Positions 1 through 8,914 of a DNA stretch of 44,413 nucleotides are shown one piece after another. The notes beneath the pieces are model-generated. The model was not told where the DNA came from. It was given only the letters and a program-made list of their open reading frames with translations, and searched no databases. The stretch is from Microbacterium sp. Lineage in GTDB: Bacteria; Actinomycetota; Actinomycetes; Actinomycetales; Microbacteriaceae. Each line of letters begins with the position of its first letter. Position 1 is the first letter of the stretch. A program made the position numbers and the translations under genes. Location: contig JAGIAK010000011.1 of NCBI GenBank assembly GCA_017744855.1, positions 1 through 44,413 of the forward strand, in the 5' to 3' direction.

Positions 1-342
1 GTCCTCGTCGTAGGTGGCGAGGTCGGTGATGAAGCCGGGCGTCTGACCCGTGCGCAGGCTCCGACCGTATTTGCGGAGATCGAGCGCGAAGAACCGCGCG
101 CCCCGTGCGGTCCAGAACCGGGCGAGACGCTTCTGGAAGAAGTAGTCCGACCAGCCGTGCACGTAGAGCACATCGACGTCGTCGAGCGGACGGGTGCGGC
201 CGAGCAGCCGATCCCACCACCCGATCGGACGCGGCAGGGCACGCACGAGGGTCGCGACGACGGGTCCTTCGTCGTCCTCGCCGAGGTCGAGCGTCAGCTG
301 CTCGAACTCCTCGCCCAACACGTCGGGGATCCAGTCGGCCAT
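1..342 (-). CDS. alpha/beta hydrolase, partial (3' end beyond window)
   Basis: The N-terminal 114 codons of a minus-strand gene that leaves the window at base 1. The visible protein begins MADWIPDVLGEEFEQ and carries an alpha/beta-hydrolase-like strand followed by an oxyanion-type segment (VLYVHGWSDYFF), then a strand ending FALDLRKYGRS, which matches the region before the nucleophile elbow in serine-aminopeptidase-like (S33) hydrolases. The catalytic Ser-Asp-His are not in view, so substrate and activity cannot be judged. The ATG at 340-342 is preceded by TAGAGT and exactly six bases, which suggests a leaderless transcript. It follows the ferredoxin reductase gene by about 40 bp on the same strand. 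Confidence 0.75.
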   Translation of the reverse strand, partial: MADWIPDVLGEEFEQLTLDLGEDDEGPVVATLVRALPRPIGWWDRLLGRTRPLDDVDVLYVHGWSDYFFQKRLARFWTARGARFFALDLRKYGRSLRTGQTPGFITDLATYDED

Positions 343-383
343 GCGGTCACTCTACCCAGGGGCTCCTGAGCGGGCCCCGGCGA

Positions 384-1757
384 TCACTCGCTTCGGGAGA
401 CGCGCACCATCTCGTCGCGCGGGACCACCTTGACACGGGCGCGCTCCTGCGGGGCGCCGAGAGCGATCTCGTGCTCGTCGAGGCGGTGCCAGCCGTCGAG
501 GTCGGTCCACCGCACGCCGCGCTCGGCGAGCAGCGCCGTGACGGCATCCTCCGACGGGTCCTCCGGCTGCCACCACGACCCCTGGTCGTTGATGATGTGG
601 CGCACGGTCTCCATCGCGTCGGACTTGGTGTGGCCGATGAGGCCGACCGGTCCGCGCTTGATCCATCCGGTGGCGTAGATCCCGGGCACGCGCTGGTTGG
701 AGTCCTTGGCGAGCACCTGTCCCTCGCGGTTGGGGATCACACCGTGCTTCTTGTCGAACGGCACGCCGGGCAGCGGCGAGCCGAAGTAGCCGATCGCGCG
801 GTACAGCGCCTGGATCGGCACCTCGCGCAGCTCGCCGGTGCCCACGGCTCCGCCCTGGCCGTCGGGCTGCGTGCGCTCGTACACGAGAGCGGCCACGCGG
901 CCGGCGTCGTCGGTGCGCACCTCCACCGGGCGCGCCCAGAAGTGCAGGTGCAGACGACGGGATGCCGTGCCTCCGGCGTTGTTGACCGAGTCGCGCTTCC
1001 GCCAGGACTGCAGGATGCGGTCGATGACCATGACCTGCTTGTTGCTGGCGATCGCATCCTTCGACGCCTCGTCGTAGTCGAAGTCCTCGTCGTAGACGAC
1101 CATGTCGACGTCGCGCAGCTCGCCGAGCTCGCGGAGCTCCAGCGGGGTGAACTTCACCTGCGCTGGGCCGCGCCGTCCGAAGACGTGCACGTCGGTGACC
1201 TCGCTGGCCTTGAGAGCCTCGTAGACGTTCTCCGGAACCTCAGTGACGAGAAGGTCCTCGGCGTGCTTGGCGAGCATGCGCGACACGTCGAGCGCCACGT
1301 TGCCGTTGCCGAGCACGGCGACGGATGCGGCATCCAGCGGCCACTCGCGCGGCACGTCGGGGTGCCCGTCGAACCAGCTCACGTAGTCGGCCGCGCCGTA
1401 GGAGGCGACGGCGTCGATGCCGGGGATGTCGAGAGCGGTGTCGCGGATCGCGCCGGTGGCGAAGATCACCGCGTTGTAGTGCTTCTTGAGGTCGTCGAGG
1501 GTGATGTCCTCACCGAAGCGCACGTTGCCGAACAGGCGGATGTCGCCGCGGTCGAGCACGTCGCGCAGAGCGGTGATGATGCCCTTGATACGGGGGTGGT
1601 CGGGGGCGACGCCGTAACGGACCAGGCCGTAGGGAGCGGGGAGCTGCTCGAAGAGGTCGATCGACACGTCGAACTTGCGCTCGGCCTTCAGCAGGATGTC
1701 CGCAGCGTAGATGCCGGCGGGGCCCGCCCCGACGATGGCGAGTCTGAGCTTGGTCAT
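384..1757 (-). CDS. FAD-dependent ferredoxin/adrenodoxin-type NADP+ reductase (FprA-like)
   Basis: A 457-residue flavoprotein predicted to move electrons between NADPH and a ferredoxin in the cytoplasm. The N-terminal Rossmann motif GAGPAG lies at residues 10-15, a second nucleotide-binding motif GNGNVALDVSR at 150-160, and the NADP-contacting RRGP at 195-198. The C-terminal block ATGWIKRGPVGLIGHTKSDA is typical of the adrenodoxin-reductase/FprA branch, and the length is normal for that family. The start is an ATG with AAGGA six bases upstream. It is the last gene of a minus-strand run menG -> polyprenyl synthase -> reductase, 52 bp after the synthase. A role in supplying reduced ferredoxin to P450s or Fe-S enzymes is known for the family; the partner here cannot be read from the sequence. 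Confidence 0.9.
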   Translation of the reverse strand: MTKLRLAIVGAGPAGIYAADILLKAERKFDVSIDLFEQLPAPYGLVRYGVAPDHPRIKGIITALRDVLDRGDIRLFGNVRFGEDITLDDLKKHYNAVIFATGAIRDTALDIPGIDAVASYGAADYVSWFDGHPDVPREWPLDAASVAVLGNGNVALDVSRMLAKHAEDLLVTEVPENVYEALKASEVTDVHVFGRRGPAQVKFTPLELRELGELRDVDMVVYDEDFDYDEASKDAIASNKQVMVIDRILQSWRKRDSVNNAGGTASRRLHLHFWARPVEVRTDDAGRVAALVYERTQPDGQGGAVGTGELREVPIQALYRAIGYFGSPLPGVPFDKKHGVIPNREGQVLAKDSNQRVPGIYATGWIKRGPVGLIGHTKSDAMETVRHIINDQGSWWQPEDPSEDAVTALLAERGVRWTDLDGWHRLDEHEIALGAPQERARVKVVPRDEMVRVSRSE

Positions 1758-1809
1758 GAGGGTCCTTTCGTCGGGCGCGTCCCGCGCAATGCGGCCGCGC
1801 CCAGAGGCG

Positions 1810-2871
1810 TCAGCTGGAGCGCTCGGCGAGGGTCTCCGCGAACCGCGTCAGCGCTTCGCGGACGGTGCCCTTGGGCAGCGGGGCGAGAGCATCGATCGCG
1901 TCCTGCGTCCAGGTGAGGGCGAGTCGGAGGGTCTTGTCCGTGCTGTCGTGATCGCGCAGCTCGGCCAGCGGACCGTCCAGGATCGAGGGGTCGGCCCCCT
2001 CCGCGATGCGGGCGACACCCTCGTCGATGCGTGCGGCGAGGTCGGCGGATGCCGCGTCGGACTCGGCCTTCAGTAGCAGGTACGGCATGGTCGGCACGCC
2101 GGCGCGCAGATCGGTGCCCGGAACCTTGCCGGTGTCCTCCGGCTTGGCGGAGAGATCGATGACGTCGTCGAGGAGCTGGAACGCGACGCCGATCTTCTCG
2201 CCGTAGACGCGCATCGGCTCCTCGTACGCGGACGGCGCGTTCGAGAAGATCACGCCGGCCTGCGTGGCTGCGGCGATCAGCGAGCCCGTCTTGTCGGCGA
2301 GCACCTGGATGTAGAACTCGATCGGGTCGTCGTCGGGCTGCGCGCCGATGGTCTCGTGCATCTGCCCGAGCACCAGACGCTCGAAGGTGTCGGCCTGCAG
2401 CCTGATCGCCCGGTCGCCGTGGCGTGACATGAGCTGGCTGGCGCGGGAGAACAGGATGTCGCCCGTGAGGATCGCGATGCTGTTGCCCCACACGGCGTGC
2501 GCGGCGGGGACCCCGCGGCGACGGTCGGCGCCATCCATCACGTCGTCGTGGTACAGCGAGCCGAGGTGCGTCATCTCCAGCGCCTTGGCGACGTCGATCA
2601 CGGCCGTGGTGTTGCCATCGCCGAGTTGGGCGGCGAGCAGCGTCAGCACCGGACGGATGCGCTTGCCCCCGGCCTCGTACAGGTAACGGCTGGTCGCGTC
2701 GGCGAGCGGATCGGCGACGCGCACGTCTTCGGCGAGGCCCGTCTCGACGAGCTCGAGGCCCTCTTCGATCCTGCGGGCGACACGGCGTGCGGCGGGCCCG
2801 ACGAACACGCGGTCGCTGAAGCCGAGACGGCTCGCCAGTCGCGAACCCGGGGCGGCGGGGCTCGAAGTCAC
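1810..2871 (-). CDS. long-chain polyprenyl diphosphate synthase (menaquinone side chain)
   Basis: A 353-residue all-helical trans-prenyltransferase. Diagnostic motifs are GGKRIRP at 68-74, the first aspartate-rich motif DDVMD at 109-113 and the second, QLLDDVID, at 232-239; the DKTGSL block is at 193-198. The enzyme condenses isopentenyl diphosphate onto an allylic primer. No bulky aromatic pair precedes the first Asp motif (GSLYHDD), which allows a long product. Its position directly after menG (34 bp) argues for making the menaquinone polyprenyl chain, so hepta- to nonaprenyl diphosphate synthase is the best guess; chain length cannot be read. The start is GTG, preceded by TAGGCT and six bases, so it may also have its own leaderless transcript. 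Confidence 0.9.
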   Translation of the reverse strand: MTSSPAAPGSRLASRLGFSDRVFVGPAARRVARRIEEGLELVETGLAEDVRVADPLADATSRYLYEAGGKRIRPVLTLLAAQLGDGNTTAVIDVAKALEMTHLGSLYHDDVMDGADRRRGVPAAHAVWGNSIAILTGDILFSRASQLMSRHGDRAIRLQADTFERLVLGQMHETIGAQPDDDPIEFYIQVLADKTGSLIAAATQAGVIFSNAPSAYEEPMRVYGEKIGVAFQLLDDVIDLSAKPEDTGKVPGTDLRAGVPTMPYLLLKAESDAASADLAARIDEGVARIAEGADPSILDGPLAELRDHDSTDKTLRLALTWTQDAIDALAPLPKGTVREALTRFAETLAERSS

Positions 2872-2905
2872 GCGTCCAGCCTACCCGTGCCGTGCGCGGC
2901 GCCGC

Positions 2906-3631
2906 TCACGCCGCCTCGGGCTTGCGGGCCCGGTGCAGCGCGACGATGCCGAACGACAGGTTGCGATACGCCACGTCCGTCCACCCGGCCTCACGGATCC
3001 ACGCCGACAGCCGCTTCTGGTCGGGCCAGTCGCGGATCGACTCGTTGAGGTAGTCGTAGGCGTCGCCGTTGGTGCCGGCCACACGCGCGACGCGCGGCAG
3101 CACCTGGGCGTTGTAGAAGTTGTAGGCGCCGCGGAAGAAGCCGCGCGGCGGGGTGGAGAACTCGTTGATCACGAGACGTCCGCCCGGCTTGGTCACGCGG
3201 AACAGCTCGCGCAGCGCCTTCTTCGGGTCGTTCACGTTGCGCAGCGAGTACGACATGGTGACCGCGTCGAACTCGGCGTCGGCGAACGGGAGGTCGGTGG
3301 CGTCGGCCTCGACGAACGACAGGTTGCGGATGCGGCCGTGCCGGCGACGCCCTTCGGCGAGCATGCCTGGCGAGAAGTCGGCGGCGACGACCTCGGCCCC
3401 GCTGCGCGCGAGCGACGCCGACGAGGAGCCGGTGCCCGCACCGAGGTCGAGGATGCGCTCGCCGGGCTTCGGAGCGACGGCTCGCGTGGTCGCGATGCGC
3501 CACAGCGCGTCGTTGCCGACGGTCATCACGACGTTGGTGCGGTCGTAGCCGGCGGCGACCTGGTCGAACATGCCGCTGACCCGGGCAGGGTCCTTGCCGA
3601 GATCTGCGCGATTGGGCTCTGTCGGGGTCAC
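2906..3631 (-). CDS. menG: demethylmenaquinone methyltransferase
   Basis: A 241-residue class I SAM-dependent methyltransferase of the UbiE/MenG family, catalysing the final methylation of demethylmenaquinone. The sequence shows the family start (DPARVSGMFDQVAAGYDRTN, about residues 14-33), the SAM-binding LDLGAGTGSS at 61-70, SYSLRNV near 130 and the INEFSTP block near 150-160. Length and motifs are standard. The start codon is GTG, with TAGACT and six bases immediately upstream, fitting a leaderless promoter that could also drive the polyprenyl synthase and ferredoxin reductase downstream. Confidence 0.93.
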   Translation of the reverse strand: MTPTEPNRADLGKDPARVSGMFDQVAAGYDRTNVVMTVGNDALWRIATTRAVAPKPGERILDLGAGTGSSSASLARSGAEVVAADFSPGMLAEGRRRHGRIRNLSFVEADATDLPFADAEFDAVTMSYSLRNVNDPKKALRELFRVTKPGGRLVINEFSTPPRGFFRGAYNFYNAQVLPRVARVAGTNGDAYDYLNESIRDWPDQKRLSAWIREAGWTDVAYRNLSFGIVALHRARKPEAA

Positions 3632-3723
3632 GTCTTCAGTCTAGGCGCGGGCGGCTGGGCGTCCGCCGCGTACCGGGGCCGACGGCATCCGTTCCCGCCT
3701 GCGCGGGGAGCAGACGCCGCGGA

Positions 3724-4299
3724 TCAGATCTCACCGCGCGCGATGAGCGGCCGGTCGAGCCCCAGCGCCACGAGGCGGTCGAGCCAGAGGTCTGCGGTGG
3801 CGTCGTCGTACGGCGGCTGCTGGGTACGCACCCGCTCCTCGAGCTCCAGGGCGAGGGCCTCCAGCCGCTCCACCACGTCGTCCGGGTAGCCGTACGCGAC
3901 GCGGTGTTCGGCCCACTCGTCGCGGTCGTCGACCCAGGTGCCACGCTCGCCCTCCACCCGGACGACGTCGAGGTCCATGTCGATCCCGGTGGCCAGCAGC
4001 GGGTCGTCGGTCCAGCGGATGTCCCAGCCGAGGTCGATGTAGATCCGCATCCTCTTCGGGTGGTCGCGGTTGACGGTGAGCGCGAAGTCGCCCTGGGGAG
4101 GCAACAGCGAGACGTTGGGCGCCTCGGCGTCGAACGCGGCGCCGGGGCGTGCGCTGTGCCAGCCGACGGGCTGACCGACCCAGTCGCCCCACTCGTCCGA
4201 CCCGAGGTACACGCACTCGTGACGCCAGTGCGGCGAGCCGTCCCACTTGCGCCACTGGATGATCATCTCGGAGCCGGGTGCAGGGCGGGCGTCGCTCAT
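3724..4299 (-). CDS. DUF402 domain protein
   Basis: A 191-residue soluble protein. The central portion matches the DUF402 fold: a strand with RMRIYIDLGWDIRWTD, then MDLDVVRVEG and WVDDRDEWAEH, i.e. the Tyr-x-Asp and D-x-D acidic residues that bind divalent metal in this family. Some DUF402 proteins are nucleoside di/triphosphate phosphatases and FomD is a relative; whether this one hydrolyses nucleotides is inference. The ATG is preceded by TACGCT and six bases. It is divergent from menF with a 153-bp gap. No signal peptide or membrane segment is seen. Confidence 0.75.
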   Translation of the reverse strand: MSDARPAPGSEMIIQWRKWDGSPHWRHECVYLGSDEWGDWVGQPVGWHSARPGAAFDAEAPNVSLLPPQGDFALTVNRDHPKRMRIYIDLGWDIRWTDDPLLATGIDMDLDVVRVEGERGTWVDDRDEWAEHRVAYGYPDDVVERLEALALELEERVRTQQPPYDDATADLWLDRLVALGLDRPLIARGEI

Positions 4300-4333
4300 C
4301 CCCTCAGCGTAGGCCCGTCCCCATCAGCTCTGC

Positions 4334-4390
4334 TCAGATGGCGGCTCTTGTCGCCTCCGCGCTCCGATTCCGACACCGGGTGCCATCTGA
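4334..4390. promoter_or_regulatory. inverted repeat between DUF402 gene and menF
   Basis: Perfect 9-bp arms TCAGATGGC (4334-4342) and GCCATCTGA (4382-4390), separated by 39 bp, lie between the two divergent starts (4299 and 4453). The menF -10-like TAGGCT is at 4441-4446 and that of the DUF402 gene at 4306-4311. The arms could be a paired regulator site; no regulator is assigned. Confidence 0.3.
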
Positions 4391-4452
4391 ACGGAACTGG
4401 CTCCGCGCCGGGCGCGGAGGAGGCGGCTAGCCGCGGGAACTAGGCTGGAGGG

Positions 4453-5721
4453 GTGAGCACCAGGCTGGTCGTGCAGACCCGCGAGATCGACCAGGTCGAA
4501 GACCTCGTCGCGTACGCCGACCCCGCAGCCCCCCTCGCGTGGCTGCGTCGAGGCGACGGCATCGTGGCCGTCGGCGATCGCGTCGTGCACGAGATCCGGG
4601 TGCCCGCGGTCGACGGCGCACTGCGGTCGACGGTCATCGCCGAGGCCTGGCGCGGGCTCGCCCAGGATGCCGTCATCGACGACCCGCTGGGTCTTCCCGG
4701 CACCGGCCTCGTCGCGTTCGGCGCACTGGCCTTCGATGAGGCCTCCGCCGCAGACAGCGTGCTCGCCGTGCCCGCCGCCGTCATCGGTCGGCACCGCGGT
4801 CGCACCTGGCTCACGCGCATCCGTCTCACCGACGACGCGACGGGCGGAGACACCGTCGGCGACGAGGCTCCGGAACCGCGAGAGTACGGGCCGCACTGGG
4901 CCGGCACCGTCGGGCCCGGGGCGCAGAGCCCGCAGGGGTACCAGGACTCGGTGCGCGCGGCCCTCGCCCGCATCGCCGACGGCGAGCTGAGCAAGGTCGT
5001 GCTCGCGCGTGACCTCGTGGGCAGCATCCCGGCCGGTTCCGATCTGCGCCGTCTCGTGCGCGCGCTCTCCACCGGCTACCCCGACACCTGGGCATTCGCC
5101 GTCGACGGGCTGATCGGCGCGAGCCCGGAGACCCTGGTGACCGTGCAGGACGGCACGGTCACCGCGCGCGTGCTCGCGGGAACCATCGGCCGGGGAGCGG
5201 ATGCCGACGCCGACACCGCCGCGTCGGCTCATCTCGCGTCCAGCACCAAAGACCTCGACGAGCACCAGTACGCCGTGCAGAGCCTGCTCGCCGGCCTGCG
5301 TCCGCTGACGTCCGTGCTCGCGGCGGCCGAGCAGCCGTTCACGCTCAAGCTGCCGAACGTCTGGCACCTCGCGACCGACGTCGAGGGCGAGCTCGCCGAC
5401 GGCGACTCCTCGCTCGACCTCATCGGCGCGCTGCATCCGACCGCGGCCGTCGCCGGCACGCCCACTCCCGTGGCAATCGCGGCGATCCGCGAGCTGGAGC
5501 CGTTCGACCGCGGCCGCTACGCCGGCCCGGTGGGATGGGTCGACGCCGCGGGCAACGGCGAGTGGGCCATCGCGCTGCGGTGCGCCCAGTTCGCGGCAGG
5601 AGCCGACGAGATCGCCGTCACCGCATACGCCGGAGCCGGCATCGTCGCGGGGTCCGACCCGGAATCGGAGCTGCTGGAGACGCGCGTGAAGTTCCGCCCG
5701 CTCGTCGACGCGCTCGCTTGA
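4453..5721 (+). CDS. menF: isochorismate synthase
   Basis: A 422-residue chorismate-utilising enzyme converting chorismate to isochorismate, the first committed step of menaquinone synthesis. Visible family motifs: SKVVLARD at 180-187 (general-base Lys181), IGASPETL at 221-228, LAGTIGRG at 241-248, SSTKDLDEHQ at 263-272, LPNVWHLATDVEG at 300-312, LHPTAAVAGTP at 327-337, and the Mg-binding GNGEWAIALRCAQ near 367-379. It matches the MenF/EntC type; context with menD favours MenF rather than a siderophore enzyme. The GTG start is preceded by TAGGCT plus ggaggg. The purine run sits only one base from the start, too close to act as a normal ribosome site, so leaderless initiation is favoured. Confidence 0.9.
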   Translation: MSTRLVVQTREIDQVEDLVAYADPAAPLAWLRRGDGIVAVGDRVVHEIRVPAVDGALRSTVIAEAWRGLAQDAVIDDPLGLPGTGLVAFGALAFDEASAADSVLAVPAAVIGRHRGRTWLTRIRLTDDATGGDTVGDEAPEPREYGPHWAGTVGPGAQSPQGYQDSVRAALARIADGELSKVVLARDLVGSIPAGSDLRRLVRALSTGYPDTWAFAVDGLIGASPETLVTVQDGTVTARVLAGTIGRGADADADTAASAHLASSTKDLDEHQYAVQSLLAGLRPLTSVLAAAEQPFTLKLPNVWHLATDVEGELADGDSSLDLIGALHPTAAVAGTPTPVAIAAIRELEPFDRGRYAGPVGWVDAAGNGEWAIALRCAQFAAGADEIAVTAYAGAGIVAGSDPESELLETRVKFRPLVDALA

Positions 5722-5725
5722 CCCG

Positions 5726-5744
5726 CCGGCGTCTGACCCGCCGG
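5726..5744. terminator. small hairpin after menF
   Basis: CCGGCG (5726-5731) and CGCCGG (5739-5744) form a 6-bp GC stem with a 7-base loop just after the menF stop, in the 150-bp gap before the convergent PPK2 gene. There is no T tract. The rest of the gap holds only a duplicated 11-mer GACGCGGCCGC (5766 and 5796). Confidence 0.3.
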
Positions 5745-5871
5745 TACCGGTCACAATTCAGGATCGACGCGGCCGCGGCGATCCGCACAGCCCGCGACGC
5801 GGCCGCAGAGCGCATGCGTCCTGATTTGCGAACCTACGAACGAGCGGACGAACCGACCGACAGACGGACCC

Positions 5872-6714
5872 TCAGCTCGCGGCGAGGCGCTTCTTCTCGG
5901 CCTCGACGTCGAAGTCGGCCTTCGGCCACTGCGGATCGATGTCCTGCAGGGCGCCGAGCAGCAGCTCCTGCACCGCGAGCCGCGCGTACCACTTCCGGTT
6001 CGCGGGGATCACGTGCCACGGCGCCACCTCCGTCGACGTGCGCTCGAACACGGTCTGGTATGCGGCCATGTAGTCGTCCCACCGCAGACGCTCGTCGACG
6101 TCGCCGGGGTTGTACTTCCAGTGCTTGTCCGCCCGGTCGAGGCGCTCCATCAGGCGGGCCTTCTGCTCGTCGCGGGAGATGTGCAGCATGACCTTGACGA
6201 TGCGGATGCCCGACGCCGCCGCCCGCTCCTCGAAGTCGTTGATCGCGTCGTAACGGCGCTCGATCTCCTCGGGCGCGGCGAGCGCGCGCACGCGGCCGAT
6301 CAGCACGTCCTCGTAGTGCGAGCGGTCGAACACCCCGATGAAGCCGGGCTCAGGCAGCCGCTTCTCGATGCGCCAGAGGAAGTCGTGCTCGCGTTCCTCC
6401 GCCGTCGGCGCTTTGAACGCGGTGAGCGAGACGCCCTGCGGGTCGACCCCGCCGACCACGTGCCGCACGATGCCGCCCTTGCCCGCGGAGTCCATCGCCT
6501 GCAGCACGAGCAGCACGGCGTCTGTCGCGGTGCCTGTGCGGCTCTGCGCGAAGAGGCGCTCCTGGTACTCCCCCAGTGTCTCCAACCCGGCGGCGAGGTC
6601 CTTCGCCCCGCGGGACTTGCCTCCCGTGTATCCCGGCGTGGCTTCGGGGTCGACGTCGGCGAGGCGGAAGCCGTCTCCGACCTGCAGGGTGGTGGTCCAG
6701 GCGTGCGCGTTCAT
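5872..6714 (-). CDS. PPK2-family polyphosphate kinase
   Basis: A 280-residue PPK2 enzyme, which transfers phosphate between polyphosphate and nucleotides. Walker A is AMDSAGKGG at 73-81 and the Walker B-like FDRSHYEDVL at 129-138; the arginine-rich lid (DEQKARLMERL) and the ANRKWYARL block near the C terminus are typical. Only one PPK2 domain is present, so a nucleoside mono- or diphosphate kinase direction is possible; subclass is not decided. I prefer the ATG at 6712-6714 over an in-frame GTG two codons upstream. It begins 16 bp after the menD stop on the same strand, so it is probably co-transcribed with menD. Confidence 0.9.
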   Translation of the reverse strand: MNAHAWTTTLQVGDGFRLADVDPEATPGYTGGKSRGAKDLAAGLETLGEYQERLFAQSRTGTATDAVLLVLQAMDSAGKGGIVRHVVGGVDPQGVSLTAFKAPTAEEREHDFLWRIEKRLPEPGFIGVFDRSHYEDVLIGRVRALAAPEEIERRYDAINDFEERAAASGIRIVKVMLHISRDEQKARLMERLDRADKHWKYNPGDVDERLRWDDYMAAYQTVFERTSTEVAPWHVIPANRKWYARLAVQELLLGALQDIDPQWPKADFDVEAEKKRLAAS

Positions 6715-6730
6715 GCACACATCATGCCAG

Positions 6731-8395
6731 TCACCGCTCCAGCGGCACCTCGATCAACTGACGGCCGGCCACGGGGGTCGTGAGCACCTGGTCGAGCGCC
6801 GAGCGCGTGGTCACCCGGTGGTACTCCCATCCGTAGGCGAGGGCGAGCTGTTCCAGCCGCACATCGTGCGGGGTGTAGAAGGCGCGATCCAGGTCGGCGG
6901 GAGGGGCGGATGCCGCGACCTCGAGTCCATCGAAGATCGTGCCACCGCCGTCGTTGCCGACGATGACCTGCATGCGCGGCTGCGTCTCGTCCGGCGGCAG
7001 CAGCAGAGCGCCGACATCGTGCAGGAGAGCGAGATCGCCGAGCAGCACGCGGGTCACCCCGTGCGCTCCTTCCGCCTGGCTGGCGGCGGCGATGCCGGTC
7101 GCGGTGGCGATGGTGCCGTCGATACCGGCGAGCCCGCGGTTGGCGTGCACCGGCACCTTCTTGCCGCCGAGCACGGAATCGGCGACGCGGACGAGCCGCG
7201 AGGAGCCGAACATCAGCCGGTCATGCGGCCAGGTCGCGCGCCAGACCGCGTCGACGAGCAGCGCGCGGTCTAGGGGGCGACGCACGGCGTCGAGCTCGGC
7301 GCGCACGGCATCGCGGCGCGCGGCGACGTCCTTCGACGACAACCCCTCGGCGTCGGGTGCGGATACGCTGAGATCGACGACCTCCCCGGCGGATGCCGTG
7401 AGCCAGGCCCCGAGCCACTCCCGATCGGCCGGGCCCGGCGACACGACGACGGAGGCCGCAGACACGGTGCGACCGTTGAGGTCGAGATCCTCGCCCCCGT
7501 GCCGCACGGCGACGACCTCCACGTCGGTGCGGGCGAGCAGGCGGGCGACCTGGCGGCTGAGCGTCGGGTGACCGAGCACCACGGCGCGCTCGATGCGCCC
7601 GCCCAGCTCGGGGTCATCGAGGAGCGCGCGGTAGCCGTGCACCAGCTGCCGTCCGAAGCGGGCGCCGCTGACGACCTCGGCGATGAGCGGCCAGCCGCCG
7701 TCGTGCGCGATCTGCTCGGCCGCGGGGCCGGCATCCGCTCCTGCGATCACGACCGTGCGCGGCCCTCGCGCCAGCTCCCGCGCTGCGGGAGGCTCTGGGC
7801 GGGACGCCGGGCCCGGTGTCACGTCGAGCATCGGCGCCACACCGGAGAGCGGTTCACGCGACGGGAGGTTCAGGTGCACGGGGCCGGCGACGCCGGGCAG
7901 GCCGACGCCGGCATTCGCCCCCATCGCGATGTCGACCGCCTGCGCACCGAGACCGGCCCAGTCGCCGTCGCCAGGGACCGGGGCGTCGACGGCCGCCCGC
8001 ACGAACGGACCGAACAGACCGGGCTGGATGGTCGCCTGGTTCGCGCCGACGCCGCGCAGCTCGGGCGGTCGGTCTGCGGTGAGCAGCAACAGGGGCACGC
8101 CGGAGTGGAAGGACTCCATGACCGCGGGCAGCAGGTTCGCGACGGCGGTGCCGGACGTGCAGACGACGGCCGTCGGCACGCCCGTCTCGCGAGACAGCCC
8201 CAGAGCGGTGAAGCCGGCGACGCGCTCGTCGACGCGCACGTGCACGCGCAGCAGTCCCCGACCGGCGAGGTCCACCGCGGCGAGCGCGAGCGCCTGCGAC
8301 CGGGAACCCGGCGAGAGCACCAGGTCGCGCACGCCGTGGGCGATCAGGTCGGCGAGCAGGGATGCCGCGGCATCCGCCGCGGGAGAGGACGTCAC
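6731..8395 (-). CDS. menD: 2-succinyl-5-enolpyruvyl-6-hydroxy-3-cyclohexene-1-carboxylate synthase
   Basis: A 554-residue thiamine-diphosphate enzyme that joins isochorismate and 2-oxoglutarate in menaquinone synthesis. Family marks in order: LVLSPGSRSQAL near the N terminus, CTSGTAVANLLPAV, LLLTADRPPELRGVGANQ, a central Rossmann-like domain, HANRGLAGIDGTIATATG and GDLALLHDVGAL with VGNDGGGTIF, the MenD ThDP/Mg-binding region. The start is the GTG at 8393-8395; it overlaps the upstream PLDc_N gene by four bases (GTGA), so translation is probably coupled. An open frame continues upstream of this point but is antisense-like, low-complexity and unrelated to MenD. Confidence 0.93.
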   Translation of the reverse strand: MTSSPAADAAASLLADLIAHGVRDLVLSPGSRSQALALAAVDLAGRGLLRVHVRVDERVAGFTALGLSRETGVPTAVVCTSGTAVANLLPAVMESFHSGVPLLLLTADRPPELRGVGANQATIQPGLFGPFVRAAVDAPVPGDGDWAGLGAQAVDIAMGANAGVGLPGVAGPVHLNLPSREPLSGVAPMLDVTPGPASRPEPPAARELARGPRTVVIAGADAGPAAEQIAHDGGWPLIAEVVSGARFGRQLVHGYRALLDDPELGGRIERAVVLGHPTLSRQVARLLARTDVEVVAVRHGGEDLDLNGRTVSAASVVVSPGPADREWLGAWLTASAGEVVDLSVSAPDAEGLSSKDVAARRDAVRAELDAVRRPLDRALLVDAVWRATWPHDRLMFGSSRLVRVADSVLGGKKVPVHANRGLAGIDGTIATATGIAAASQAEGAHGVTRVLLGDLALLHDVGALLLPPDETQPRMQVIVGNDGGGTIFDGLEVAASAPPADLDRAFYTPHDVRLEQLALAYGWEYHRVTTRSALDQVLTTPVAGRQLIEVPLER

Positions 8396-8736
8396 GAACG
8401 GCGGTCCGCGCCTGGCACGTCGCCCTCGTCGTCGAGACGGGCGAGCTCCGCCTCCAGCTCCGCGATGCGGGCGTCCTGCTCGCGGCGGCTGATGCCGCGG
8501 AGGAACTCGGGGTCGTCGTCGGGGGCGATGAGGCGGCTGACGTGGCCATCGGCGCGACGACGACCGAGGGTGAACCAGAGCACCCCGCCGATCACCGGGA
8601 TGAGCACCACGATCGCGATCCAGGCGGGCTTGGGCACGCCACGGTGCCGCGTCGCCGGCTGCACAGCGCAGTCGACGATGCTGTACACCCAGAACAGGGC
8701 GGCCAGGAAGCCGCCGACGATCAACAGTCTCGCCAC
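8392..8736 (-). CDS. PLDc_N-type small membrane protein
   Basis: A 114-residue protein with two membrane spans (about residues 3-23 and 38-58), separated by a short loop containing DCAVQPATRHRGVPKPAW, and a charged C-terminal tail with a short coiled coil (REQDARIAELEAELARLD). This is the architecture of the phospholipase-D-nuclease N-terminal domain family, which lacks the catalytic HKD motif and has no known enzyme activity. It overlaps menD by four bases. The GTG start is preceded by TAGACT and ggaggg, again a six-base spacing that suggests a leaderless message for the PLDc_N-menD-PPK2 unit. Confidence 0.8.
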   Translation of the reverse strand: MARLLIVGGFLAALFWVYSIVDCAVQPATRHRGVPKPAWIAIVVLIPVIGGVLWFTLGRRRADGHVSRLIAPDDDPEFLRGISRREQDARIAELEAELARLDDEGDVPGADRRS

Positions 8737-8914
8737 CCCTCCAGTCTAGGCTCGTCCGCGCATACCGGGACCGCTCCCTGGTGTCCTCTCCGCTTCTGTG
8801 AGAACTCTCACGAAGGGCCGGCCCTGTCCGGCGCCAGCGGCGCGAGGCCGCCGCCTCCTCGCCGCTGAGGGTGCTGGCCGGCGCATAGGGACGCGTTGCT
8901 AGACTGCGCGGGTC

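Noticed and set aside
105..1916. Long open frame on the plus strand across the ferredoxin reductase region
   Set aside because: It is an antisense shadow of the reductase: Arg/Ala/His-rich, without family motifs. GC-rich DNA gives many such frames.
5766..5806. Duplicated GACGCGGCCGC 30 bp apart
   Set aside because: Short GC-rich duplicate with no partner structure; likely chance in this base composition.
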